A stretch of 64,000 nucleotides of DNA from Antrihabitans auranticaus (GTDB lineage: Bacteria > Actinomycetota > Actinomycetes > Mycobacteriales > Mycobacteriaceae): contig NZ_JAEMNW010000004.1 in the NCBI RefSeq assembly GCF_016481275.1, positions 310,001 through 374,000 on the forward strand, read 5' to 3'. The notes beneath the pieces were generated by a model. That model saw only the letters and a list, made by a program, of their open reading frames with translations, ran no database searches and had not been told where the DNA came from. How positions within the stretch are numbered: the first letter of the stretch is position 1; each line of letters opens with the position of its first letter. Both the position numbers and the translations under genes were made by a program. This document shows positions 10,137-18,106 of this stretch, piece by piece.

Positions 10137-11378
10137 TCAGTTGAACGCGGCGTTCTTTCCGCTTCCGCCCCACCAGAAGTAGGAACCCCAGCTGTCGGTG
10201 TTGTCGAAATGGCCCTCGACGCCATAGGCGAGCGGATGGGACTCCCACGTCACCGGTTCGTAGCGGTTCATCGCGCCGGTGCGGCTCGCCTGGTACTTCA
10301 GATTGCGCATGAAAGCGCACTTGCGCCAACCGGCCTCGGGGAAGTGGCCGTTGCCCATATCGGTGCGGGTCGTCCCCGAGTGTTCGGCGTCGATCACTTC
10401 GCCGCCCCACGCCACCTTGCTCGCCGCGGATTGCAGACCGTTCGCGTCGAACAATGAGCCGGGGTAGTAACCCATCCAGATTCCGTTGACGCGGATCCAC
10501 CAGTTGCCCTCCCAGAGCTGGACTTTCAGCTGCAGCTCGTACTGGGCGCTGTCCTCGTGACTCAGCGTGTTGTACGTCGCCTCGGGATAGATCTGGTTCG
10601 AGTACTGAACCCAACCATCGACTTCCTGGTTGTATCCACCCTTGTTGTTGCCGGGATCGGTGTAGTTGTTCGTCGTGAAGAAGACGAACAGATGCGGGAC
10701 CCAGTCGCCGTACTTGTCGCGGTATTCCTGGTGCCCGATTTCGATCGTCTGCTTCTCGCCACCTTCACCGGCGGTGAGCCACAGCTGCCCGAGCGAGAAC
10801 TCGTTCGACCACTCGACGTAGGGATCCCAGACGTTGATGCTGCCTTCGGTACCGAAGCAAGGCACACGCTGGCTCGTGTAGCCGTACTTGTGCTCGACGC
10901 CGTCCGGCGCGGTGTCGCCGGCTGGATCGTCCGGTGGGCGCAGGCGCCGGGCGTGCACACCTTTCGCAAGCCAATCGTTGAGTGCGACACCGGGATTTAT
11001 CTGGTCGATCGGCTTGCGGACGATGGGAACCGTCCCGGACGGACCCAACGTTCGGGCCGTCTGCAGCTCGAAGCGCACCGCATCGACCTTCCGGTCGCCA
11101 CCGATGGTCTCTTCGGAACGGTCTTCGTCCGGCGGTGTTGCCACCTTGGTGACGCCGGGCTGCGATTCGATTGGGATCCAGTCGAGTTGCTGGCCGGATG
11201 CCGTTCGCGTGGTTTTGACAATCTCCAACCGGTCGTGCCGGTCGCGAAGGTACTGGCGGATCTCTTCGTTCCGAGCGGCAACCCATTGCTGCGATTCCTC
11301 GGCCGTATGGCGGCGGGGGAGTCGTTTGCCTTTGCGACTGTCATGCTCAGGGTTTCGCTGATTGGGGCTTTGTGCCAC
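10137..11378 (-). CDS. Neprosin-family (DUF239) glutamic endopeptidase homologue
   Basis: A 413-residue protein with the architecture of plant neprosins, which are prolyl endopeptidases. An activation-peptide-like segment (IVKTTRTASGQQLDWIPI) precedes a C-terminal neprosin domain with NEFSLGQLWL, TIEIGHQEY, GDWVPHLFVFFTTNNY, GNWWIRVNGIWMGYYPGSLF, KVAWGGEVID and TDMGNGHFPEAGWRKCAFMR. Glutamates in IEIGH and GGEV are candidates for the catalytic pair. GTG 11378 was chosen because GGAGG lies 7 nt upstream; a TTG at 11399 is the alternative. No signal peptide is visible from either start, which is odd for a presumed secreted protease. Confidence 0.82.
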   Translation of the reverse strand: MAQSPNQRNPEHDSRKGKRLPRRHTAEESQQWVAARNEEIRQYLRDRHDRLEIVKTTRTASGQQLDWIPIESQPGVTKVATPPDEDRSEETIGGDRKVDAVRFELQTARTLGPSGTVPIVRKPIDQINPGVALNDWLAKGVHARRLRPPDDPAGDTAPDGVEHKYGYTSQRVPCFGTEGSINVWDPYVEWSNEFSLGQLWLTAGEGGEKQTIEIGHQEYRDKYGDWVPHLFVFFTTNNYTDPGNNKGGYNQEVDGWVQYSNQIYPEATYNTLSHEDSAQYELQLKVQLWEGNWWIRVNGIWMGYYPGSLFDANGLQSAASKVAWGGEVIDAEHSGTTRTDMGNGHFPEAGWRKCAFMRNLKYQASRTGAMNRYEPVTWESHPLAYGVEGHFDNTDSWGSYFWWGGSGKNAAFN

Positions 11379-11622
11379 TTCGACGCCTCCATTGGTCAAG
11401 ATTTGGGTGCGAATGGAATCGCTACCGAAATCCTGCCACTAAGCGTGGAGGCAGAGATGGAATATCGACGAGGTCCTGCGGGGATTCTCGGAGCCAGCTC
11501 GTGTTAGCGAAAAGTGTTGCGCCGAAAGAGAATTTTGTCCTGTTGGTGCGGATTGCCGACGCAATTCGGGAAAGACACCCGACCCACCCGAATTGCGTCC
11601 AGGCGAAAGAAGTCGAGGACTT

Positions 11623-11817
11623 CTACCGGCGACGTAGTGCCGACACACAGGCCGGGCACAGGTCGCGGTCGGAAACGATCCAGCCTTTGGACTGCGCGCT
11701 GCGGATCGCTGAAGCGGCGGCAGAGCGCGCCGGTGAGTAGGTCCATCGTTCGCACCTGTCGCAACGGATACCCCAACTTACGGATCCGGTGCTGCTGCGT
11801 GCCGTTTGCATTCCCAT
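11623..11817 (-). CDS. Small CxxC...CxxC protein, paralogue 1
   Basis: A 64-residue protein with two CxxC knuckles (IRCDRCERW and LCPACVSAL), suggesting a zinc ribbon. It shares the scheme SSTG-x4-W-x-IRC-x-xC-(R)...SA...GW...DR-x-LCPAC with the product at 12414-12599, so the two are paralogues. ATG 11817 follows GGAGAA at 6 nt. It lies downstream of the two small genes at 11967 and 12414 on the same strand. Function unknown; nucleic-acid or protein binding through zinc is inference. Confidence 0.62.
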   Translation of the reverse strand: MGMQTARSSTGSVSWGIRCDRCERWTYSPARSAAASAIRSAQSKGWIVSDRDLCPACVSALRRR

Positions 11818-11966
11818 TTGCTTCTCCGTTGCTCGTCCACCGGCTGCAGGGCCGATAGAACAGGAATGAGTGTGGCTAACACCACATACGCAGTGTGACA
11901 TATCCGTGACCATTTCGATACCGCACCGATGCAACATACCGTGCGGTCTTGTCTAAGACTGTGGAG

Positions 11967-12251
11967 TCAGTCCTCGGCCTCGATTTCGTTGTCGTTGCGG
12001 AAGACGAGGGGGCCGTCGTCGAGTGCTATTGCCCAGCGTCGCGTGATCGCCCAGTCTCGGCCGTACGAATTGTCATGGCCGGCGGTGTCGCCGAAGTCGT
12101 CGACGATGATGCCCGCGGCCTTCGGCCACTGGTCAGCGGCCAGTTCGGAATCGGACGAATGTCGCGTGACAACGCGCGAACCGACTGATGTCGGAGCCGG
12201 CTGCTGGGGCTTCGGTGCCTTGTCCGGCACGGCATCGCGCTTCTTCGCCAC
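11967..12251 (-). CDS. Hypothetical small protein
   Basis: A 94-residue ORF with a Lys/Pro-rich start (AKKRDAVPDKAPKPQQPAP) and a composed C-terminal half (SDSELAADQWPKAAGIIVDD, DWAITRRWAIALDDG). There are no cysteines, signal peptide or membrane segments. I do not recognise the family. GTG 12251 has GGGGA upstream. It lies between the two paralogous CxxC genes on the same strand, so the three may form one transcript. Confidence 0.55.
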   Translation of the reverse strand: MAKKRDAVPDKAPKPQQPAPTSVGSRVVTRHSSDSELAADQWPKAAGIIVDDFGDTAGHDNSYGRDWAITRRWAIALDDGPLVFRNDNEIEAED

Positions 12252-12413
12252 GGTCGTATCCCCACATTCCATGAAAGAGAACCAACTGAGCGAAAACCAT
12301 GGGCTGGCAATCAGTGGTCGATCGCCTGGTGGCGATGTCTGGAAAGTTACACCGGAAGGGCGCGGCCGCAGACCAAACGAGACGTGGTTTGTGGCACTTG
12401 TCGGATCAGGGGG

Positions 12414-12599
12414 TCAGCGCGGGAGCTGTTCGCAGGCGGGGCACAGGATGCGCTCGTTCATCACCCAGCCGTCAGCGCGAGCGGTGGCGACGGCGGACGA
12501 CTGTGCGCGAACGCTGCACAGCAGCCTGCGATCGCAACCGCTGCAGCGGATTTCCCATGTCCGTCGTCCCGTCGAGCTGGGCACAACCTTGATCGCCAC
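12414..12599 (-). CDS. Small CxxC...CxxC protein, paralogue 2
   Basis: A 61-residue protein with putative zinc knuckles IRCSGCDRR and ILCPACEQL, a paralogue of the gene at 11623-11817. GTG 12599 is preceded by GGAGG at 4 nt. Both copies keep the segment between the knuckles (AQSSA...A.GW...R), which argues that both are real genes and not chance ORFs. Function unknown. Confidence 0.6.
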   Translation of the reverse strand: MAIKVVPSSTGRRTWEIRCSGCDRRLLCSVRAQSSAVATARADGWVMNERILCPACEQLPR

Positions 12600-12950
12600 G
12601 TTGCCTCCGTGCTTGCATCATCGCTTCCACGGGCCATCGCGGGACGGCCCATCTCGGACAGGCGGGATCGGCATCTTTGGCGCGTCCCGTCGCGTATTGC
12701 ACATTCCACTGCCGACTGTGGCAGCCCCCACATGAGAGAAGACCACATCGTCGGCCCGCATGCAAGCCGCCCCTTCGGGCCAAAACACCACGAAACGCGT
12801 CGAAAAACGTTGTCTTGCAAGATAATTTTCGGCTCGATAGGGTGAAATTCGAGGTTTTCACTATCGTCGTGTCGTGCGCGCCTCCCGATTGTGTCGGAGA
12901 GGCGTGAAAGACTGAAAGACCAGCAAGCGAACCGTCGGAAGGTCTGCGAG
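12600..12950. promoter_or_regulatory. 350-bp intergenic region with a candidate recO promoter
   Basis: No convincing gene is present. Around 12800-12865 base composition turns AT-rich. TTGCAA (12815-12820) and TAGGGT (12838-12843) are separated by 17 nt and could be the -35 and -10 of a recO promoter. The same stretch would have to serve the divergent minus-strand gene starting at 12599. Confidence 0.35.
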
Positions 12951-13772
12951 ATGCGGCTGTACCGAGACAATGCGGTGGTGTTGCGCCAGCACAAGCTGGG
13001 CGAGGCCGACCGTATCGTCACGCTGCTCACTGCGCAGCATGGCCTGGTTCGCGCGGTCGCGAAAGGCGTTCGCCGCACCCGGTCGAAGTTCGGTGCCAGG
13101 CTGGAGCCCTTCGCGCACATAGATGTGCAGCTATATCCCGGGCGCAACCTCGACATCGTCACCCAGGTTCACACTGTCGATGCCTTTGCCGGCGATATCG
13201 TCGATGATTACGGTCGCTACACAACCGCCTGCGCTGTGCTCGAAACGGCAGAGCGCTTGGCTGGTGAGGAACGTGCGCCCGCGGTTGCGTTGCATCGGCT
13301 GACTGTCGGTGCTCTACGTGCAGTGGGGGAGCAGGCGCGGCCGCCCGAATTGATCTTGGATGCCTTTCTGCTGCGTGCCATGGGTTTTGCGGGTTGGGCG
13401 CCGGCGCTCGATGCCTGCGCGAAGTGCGCGACACCCGGTCCGCATCGGGCGTTTCACGTCGCTGCGGGTGGCTCTGTCTGCGTGCACTGCCGGCCACCGG
13501 GCGCTGCTACTCCGTCACCCGGCGTGCTCGACCTGATGGATGCGCTCTGTCGTGGCGATTGGGCGTTCACGGAGACCACGGCGGATCCGGTACGTCGGCA
13601 GGCCAGCGGGCTGATCGCCGCGCACTTGCAGTGGCACCTCGAGCGACAGCTTCGGACGCTGCCGCTCGTCGAGCGGTCCCGGCCGGATGACTTGGCGCGC
13701 GTGTCCGTCGGGCAGGATGGAGACCGTGATTCGACGAGCCGACCCCACGTCGCAACGCGAAGTTCCGCCTAG
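12951..13772 (+). CDS. recO: DNA repair protein RecO
   Basis: Recombination mediator that loads RecA in the RecF pathway, 273 residues. It starts [20 protein letters not shown] (OB fold) and contains [20 protein letters not shown], the hallmark RecO segment. A C-terminal zinc site is formed by CAKC (about 163-166) and CVHC. ATG 12951 has GGAAGG at 9 nt. Its end overlaps the uppS start by about 47 nt, as is common in actinobacteria. Confidence 0.95.
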   Translation: MRLYRDNAVVLRQHKLGEADRIVTLLTAQHGLVRAVAKGVRRTRSKFGARLEPFAHIDVQLYPGRNLDIVTQVHTVDAFAGDIVDDYGRYTTACAVLETAERLAGEERAPAVALHRLTVGALRAVGEQARPPELILDAFLLRAMGFAGWAPALDACAKCATPGPHRAFHVAAGGSVCVHCRPPGAATPSPGVLDLMDALCRGDWAFTETTADPVRRQASGLIAAHLQWHLERQLRTLPLVERSRPDDLARVSVGQDGDRDSTSRPHVATRSSA

Positions 13773-14532
13773 CGGCATCCGGCCGCCGGACCCGCACCCT
13801 TCCGGTGCTCGACCGCCCGGTCTGCAGCCCGAGCTGATCCCGCGCCACGTCGCATTGGTGATGGACGGGAACGGCAGATGGGCTCAAGAGCGCGGACTGC
13901 CGCGCACCGCAGGTCACGAGCGCGGTGAAGCGGTACTGATGGACACGGTCTGCGGCTGTATCGAGATCGGGGTCAAGTGGCTGTCGGCCTATGCGTTCTC
14001 GACAGAGAACTGGCGCCGCAGTCCCGACGAGGTGCGATTCCTCATGGGGTTCAACCGCGATGTGATTCGTCGCAGGCGCGACGAGATGAACGAGATGGGC
14101 GTCCGGGTCAGATGGGCAGGTCGGCGGCCGCGCCTGTGGCGCAGTGTCATCAAGGAACTCGAAGTCGCCGAAGAGCTGACGAAGAACAACACCGTCATGA
14201 CGCTGACCATGTGCGTCAACTACGGCGGCCGGGCCGAGATCGCAGACGCCGCGAAGGAGATAGCGCGACTGGCGGCGGCCGGTCTACTGGACCCGAACAA
14301 GGTCACCGAAGCGACGGTGGCGCGCTTCCTCGACGAGTCGGACATGCCTGACGTCGACCTCTTCCTGCGTCCGTCCGGTGAGCTGCGGACCTCCAATTTT
14401 CTGCTCTGGCAGTCCGCCTATGCCGAATTCGTCTTCCAGGACAAGCTGTTCCCTGACTTCGACCGCCGGGACCTGTGGGCGGCCTGTGTCGAATTTGCTT
14501 CGCGCGACCGCAGATTCGGGGGAGTGAAGTAG
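13726..14532 (+). CDS. uppS: Long-chain cis-prenyl diphosphate synthase (UppS/decaprenyl type)
   Basis: Z-isoprenyl diphosphate synthase making the polyprenyl carrier used in cell-wall and arabinogalactan synthesis. The 268-residue product has a variable Pro-rich N-terminus, then [19 protein letters not shown] (catalytic Asp), the substrate segment [19 protein letters not shown], and [20 protein letters not shown]. Compared with mycobacterial proteins it is closest to the Rv2361c decaprenyl diphosphate synthase. GTG 13726 has GGAG 3 nt upstream; ATG 13717 and 13687 are in-frame alternatives. Confidence 0.93.
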   Translation: MIRRADPTSQREVPPSGIRPPDPHPSGARPPGLQPELIPRHVALVMDGNGRWAQERGLPRTAGHERGEAVLMDTVCGCIEIGVKWLSAYAFSTENWRRSPDEVRFLMGFNRDVIRRRRDEMNEMGVRVRWAGRRPRLWRSVIKELEVAEELTKNNTVMTLTMCVNYGGRAEIADAAKEIARLAAAGLLDPNKVTEATVARFLDESDMPDVDLFLRPSGELRTSNFLLWQSAYAEFVFQDKLFPDFDRRDLWAACVEFASRDRRFGGVK

Positions 14533-14934
14533 ATGTCGGAAAACACTGCGACCGCTCTGCAGGAACGCGCACTTGCGGTCCTGGCACCATTCGTCGAACT
14601 CCGTGTCAACGACGACCTGTCTCTCGGTTTCGAGTACGCGGGGGCGCTGTGCTCGATTCGTGCGGTCAACCTCTCGCCCGGCCTTGATGTGTTGTCGCTG
14701 ACCTGCGTGCTTGCCTGGGATCGCCCGCTCAAGCCCGCACTGCTGAAACGAGTGGCCGACCGCAACGACGCGCTGCAATTCGGGTCGATCACCGTAATCG
14801 GCAACGGGAAACTCGCCGACGTGATGATGCGATACACCTTCCCCGCCGCCGGCCTCGACGACGAGGCGTTGACGACGATGCTCCTGCTAGTGCTGTCCGG
14901 CGCCGACCGGAGCCGGCAGGGATTGCTGCCCTGA
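14533..14934 (+). CDS. YbjN domain-containing protein
   Basis: A 133-residue protein occupying the position of Rv2360c next to uppS. It has the alternating alpha/beta pattern of YbjN/T3SS-chaperone-like folds (LSLGFEYAGALCSIRAVNL, LSLTCVLAWDRPL, VIGNGKLADVMMRYTFP). The start codon directly abuts the uppS stop and AGTGAAG precedes it, so it is co-transcribed. The biochemical role is unknown; assignment rests on fold pattern and synteny. Confidence 0.72.
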   Translation: MSENTATALQERALAVLAPFVELRVNDDLSLGFEYAGALCSIRAVNLSPGLDVLSLTCVLAWDRPLKPALLKRVADRNDALQFGSITVIGNGKLADVMMRYTFPAAGLDDEALTTMLLLVLSGADRSRQGLLP

Positions 14935-14950
14935 TCGGCGCGCCCGGCCT

Positions 14951-15650
14951 GCGGTGATCACGCGCGAATGGTCGGTGACACGCGGGTGGGGTGCGCCTTT
15001 TGGTCGTGCTCGCGCCATGGCGTGGTGATCACGAGCGAATGGTCGGTGTCGCGCCGGTGGGGCGCGCCTTTTGGTCGTGCTCACGCTATGGCGTGGTGAT
15101 CACGAGCGAATGGTCGGTGACCCGCTGGTGGGGTGCGCCTCTTGCTCGTGGTCGCGCGGGGTGGGTGAGCCTTTTGGTCGTGCTGACGCCATGGCGTGGT
15201 GATCACGAGCGAATGGTCGGTGACCCGCTGGTGGGGTGCGCCTTTTGTTCGTGGTCGCGCGGGGTGGGTGCGCCTTTTGTTCGTGGTCGCGCGGGGTGGG
15301 TGCGCCTTTTGTTCGTGGTCGCGCGGGGTGGGTGAGCCTTTCGTTCGTGTTCACGCCGAGGCGTGGTGATCACGAGCGAATGGTCGGTGACACGCGGGTG
15401 GGGCGCGCCTTTTGTTCGTGCTCGCGCGGGGGCGAGCCTTTTGGTCGTGCTCGCGCCATGGCGTGGTGATCACGAGCGAATGGTCGGTGACACGCCGGTG
15501 GGGTGAGCCTTTTGGCCGTGCCCACGCCATGGCGTGGTGATCACGAGCGAATGGTCGGCGACACGCCGGTGGGGCGAGCCTCTTGCTCGTGATCACCCGG
15601 GTGGACCTGCCGCAACGGGGTGCGGCGAACCATATGTTCGTGCCCACCAC
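14951..15650. repeat. Nested intergenic tandem repeat array (about 71-bp and 32-33-bp units)
   Basis: Seven copies of GTGATCAC(G)NGCGAATGGTCGG begin at 14954, 15024, 15095, 15199, 15366, 15466 and 15537, giving spacings of 70, 71, 104, 167, 100 and 71. Each is followed by a GGTGGGG-G-GCC-TTTTG-TCGTG segment. In the longer intervals this second half is itself duplicated in 29-33-bp steps (GGTGGGTGCGCCTTTTGTTC). A decayed copy ends near 15650. The 71-bp period breaks any reading frame, so ORFs across it are spurious. It sits between the ends of two convergent genes. Confidence 0.9.
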
Positions 15651-15659
15651 GTGTGGGGG

Positions 15660-16082
15660 CTAGTTGTTGCGGCAGGACTGGCAGACCCCGAAGATCTCGA
15701 CCGTGTGGCTGACGTCGGTGAAGCTGTGCTGGTCCGCGGTGCCCTTGGCCCATTGCTCGACCGTCGGACCTTCGACCTCGACGGTGTATCCGCAATGCCG
15801 GCAGACGAGGTGGTGGTGATGTCCCGAGGAGCACCGGCGGTAGACGGACTCGCCCGAATCGGTCCGCAGCACATCGACAGTGCCCGCCTCGGCGAGAGTT
15901 TGCAGGGTTCGGTAGACGGTCGTCAGGCCGATGCCTTCGCCGCGTTTGCGCAGTTCGTCGTGTAGTTCCTGCGCGGAGCGGAACTCGTCGATGTCGTCGA
16001 GCAAGGCGGAGATCGCGCTTCGCTGGCGCGTACTCCGCACGCCGACCGATGCTCGACTCGAAGCGTCAGGCAATACCGTCAT
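15660..16082 (-). CDS. zur: Zinc uptake regulator Zur (FurB)
   Basis: Fur-family repressor of 140 residues. A winged-helix DNA-binding domain (TTVYRTLQTLAEAGTVDVLR, about residues 52-72) precedes the metal-binding and dimer domain with HHHHLVCRHCG and the C-terminal CQSC, the paired CxxC structural zinc site. The gene order smtB-zur matches mycobacterial smtB-furB, where zinc-loaded Zur represses uptake genes and SmtB derepresses the operon when zinc is high. The ATG overlaps the smtB stop by 4 nt (ATGA). Confidence 0.92.
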   Translation of the reverse strand: MTVLPDASSRASVGVRSTRQRSAISALLDDIDEFRSAQELHDELRKRGEGIGLTTVYRTLQTLAEAGTVDVLRTDSGESVYRRCSSGHHHHLVCRHCGYTVEVEGPTVEQWAKGTADQHSFTDVSHTVEIFGVCQSCRNN

Positions 16083-16444
16083 CCTTCCTCCGCATGCGCA
16101 ACCGCGTCCACGACGATGTGGGCGAGGTGATCGTCGACCAGTTCGTACAGCACCTCGCGCCCGTTACGTGCACCGCGAACCACGCCGGCGGCCTTGAGGA
16201 TTCGCAGGTGCTGGCTGATCAACGGCTGGGTGACGCCGAGCGCGCCGACCAGTTCGTGGACACATCTGCCGGATTCGCGCAGTTGCAGCACGATCGCGAT
16301 CCGGACCGGTGCGGCCAGCGCGCGCAAGATCTCGCCCGCGGCGTCGAGCGTAGCCTTCGGCGGTAGAGGAGTCGGCGGATGCGTCTCGAATGGGTCGTGG
16401 CGGTGCTCGGTGAATTCGAGGTCACCCGTTTCCGCTGCGGTCAC
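16079..16444 (-). CDS. smtB: ArsR/SmtB-family zinc-sensing repressor
   Basis: A 121-residue metalloregulator. The winged helix-turn-helix contains VTQPLISQHLRILKAAGVV (about residues 70-88). The alpha-5 zinc site is visible as DDHLAHIVVDAVAHAEE, with the Asp/His and His/Glu spacing of SmtB/CzrA sensors; alpha-3 has RCVHEL. GTG 16444 has GGAGGGG upstream. It is the first gene of smtB-zur, and a candidate operator lies at 16508-16531. Confidence 0.9.
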   Translation of the reverse strand: MTAAETGDLEFTEHRHDPFETHPPTPLPPKATLDAAGEILRALAAPVRIAIVLQLRESGRCVHELVGALGVTQPLISQHLRILKAAGVVRGARNGREVLYELVDDHLAHIVVDAVAHAEEG

Positions 16445-16507
16445 TTCGACCCCTCCTCAGTTGCTCTACCTGACACACGGTGAGCTTATTGCAAACCGAT
16501 TCCATTT

Positions 16508-16531
16508 TGATATGCATAAATGCGCATGTCA
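16508..16531. promoter_or_regulatory. Candidate operator between smtB and glyS
   Basis: TGATATGC (16508-16515) and GCATGTCA (16524-16531) form an 8-bp inverted repeat with one mismatch and an 8-nt spacer, in an AT-rich patch 64 nt upstream of smtB. The span suits an SmtB/ArsR or Zur dimer site. It could also affect glyS, 139 nt away on the other side. Confidence 0.5.
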
Positions 16532-16669
16532 AACGCCGCGGCTCGAGACGCAGTCCAGCAGAGCATCTACCGAAGGCCGGTGCCTGTCGCGTTCGACGTG
16601 GGCGGATAGGCTGGAGTCGTTCAGAATCCGCATAACCCGGCATCTATTCGCCAGATGGAGAGCTCGCGC

Positions 16670-18061
16670 GTGGCCCCCAAGTCCAAAGTCGACACCGTTG
16701 CCAACCTCGCCAAGCGCAGAGGGTTGGTTTATCCGTGCGGCGAGATCTATGGCGGCACCAAGTCGGCTTGGGATTACGGCCCACTCGGCGTCGAGCTCAA
16801 GGAAAACATCAAGAAGCAGTGGTGGCGCAGCATCGTGACCAGCCGCGACGACGTCGTGGGTCTCGATTCGTCGGTAATCCTGCCGCGTGAGGTGTGGGTT
16901 GCGTCCGGTCATGTCGGCGTCTTCAACGACCCGCTCGTCGAATGCCTCAACTGTCACAAGCGACACCGCCAGGACCACTTGCAAGAGGCGTACGCGGAGA
17001 AGAAGGGCATCGACAATCCGGATTCGGTGGCGATGGACATCATTGTCTGCCCCGATTGCGGAACGGTCGGCAAGTGGACCGAGCCGCGCGATTTCAACAT
17101 GATGCTCAAGACCTACCTGGGCCCGATCGAGTCCGAGGAGGGCATGCACTATCTGCGGCCGGAAACGGCTCAGGGCATCTTCGTCAACTTCGCGAACGTG
17201 GTGACCACGGCGCGCAAGAAGCCGCCGTTCGGTATCGCCCAGATCGGCAAGAGCTTCCGCAACGAGATCACGCCCGGCAACTTCATCTTCCGCACGCGCG
17301 AGTTCGAGCAGATGGAGATGGAGTTCTTCGTCAAGCCCGGCGAGGACGAGGAGTGGCACCAGTACTGGATCGACACTCGGCATGCCTGGTACACGGGTCT
17401 CGGCATCGACCCGGAGAACCTGCGGCTCTACGAACACCCCAAGGACAAGCTTTCGCATTACTCGACCCGCACGGTCGACATCGAGTACCGCTTCCAATTC
17501 CAGGGCAGTGAGTGGGGTGAGCTCGAAGGCGTTGCCAACCGCACCGACTTCGACCTGTCGACGCACTCGAAGCACTCCGGCACCGACCTCTCGTACTTCG
17601 ACCAGACGTCGGGGGAGCGCTATACCCCGTTCGTGATCGAGCCGGCGGCGGGATTGACGCGGTCGCTGATGGCGTTCCTGGTCGACGCGTACGCCGAAGA
17701 CGAGGCGCCGAATGCCAAGGGCGGCATCGACAAGCGCACGGTTCTGCGGCTCGACCGCAGGCTTGCACCCGTCAAGGCCGCCGTGCTGCCGTTGTCACGC
17801 AATGCGGACCTCACACCCAAGGCGAAGGACCTCGCCGCGGCGCTGCGCCAGAACTGGAACATCGAGTTCGACGACGCCGGCGCCATCGGCCGGCGGTACC
17901 GCCGCCAGGACGAGATCGGCACGCCGTTCTGCATCACGGTCGATTTCGACACCCTCGAGGATCAGGCGGTCACCGTGCGCGAACGCGACTCGATGGCACA
18001 GGAACGAGTCAGCCTGGATCAGGTCGAGGGTTACTTGGCGCAGCGCCTGATCGGCGCTTGA
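16670..18061 (+). CDS. glyS: Glycyl-tRNA synthetase (class II, homodimeric type)
   Basis: Charges tRNA-Gly. The 463-residue product has [15 protein letters not shown] and [16 protein letters not shown] at the N-terminus, class II motif 2 ([11 protein letters not shown] with [14 protein letters not shown]) and motif 3 ([14 protein letters not shown]). A CLNC...CPDC pair in the insertion suggests zinc. The C-terminal anticodon-binding domain contains [18 protein letters not shown] 16670 was chosen because homologues begin about here and GGAG lies 9 nt upstream; ATG 16655 would add five residues. Confidence 0.95.
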   Translation: MAPKSKVDTVANLAKRRGLVYPCGEIYGGTKSAWDYGPLGVELKENIKKQWWRSIVTSRDDVVGLDSSVILPREVWVASGHVGVFNDPLVECLNCHKRHRQDHLQEAYAEKKGIDNPDSVAMDIIVCPDCGTVGKWTEPRDFNMMLKTYLGPIESEEGMHYLRPETAQGIFVNFANVVTTARKKPPFGIAQIGKSFRNEITPGNFIFRTREFEQMEMEFFVKPGEDEEWHQYWIDTRHAWYTGLGIDPENLRLYEHPKDKLSHYSTRTVDIEYRFQFQGSEWGELEGVANRTDFDLSTHSKHSGTDLSYFDQTSGERYTPFVIEPAAGLTRSLMAFLVDAYAEDEAPNAKGGIDKRTVLRLDRRLAPVKAAVLPLSRNADLTPKAKDLAAALRQNWNIEFDDAGAIGRRYRRQDEIGTPFCITVDFDTLEDQAVTVRERDSMAQERVSLDQVEGYLAQRLIGA

Positions 18062-18106
18062 GCGCGGGGGTGTGATCGGCGCTCACCGGTCGGATATTCT
18101 CGGCCG

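Noticed and set aside
12461-13162. Minus-strand ORFs between the CxxC gene and recO
   Set aside because: They run through the recO start and the intergenic region with no ribosome-binding site or protein-like sequence.
14991-15650. Several 65-114-residue ORFs on both strands across the repeat array
   Set aside because: They follow a 71-bp repeat whose period is not divisible by three, change frame at every unit and show only low-complexity repeated peptides.
14951-15650. CRISPR array
   Set aside because: Intervals are unequal (70-167 bp), the spacers are themselves repeats of one another, and no cas genes are near.
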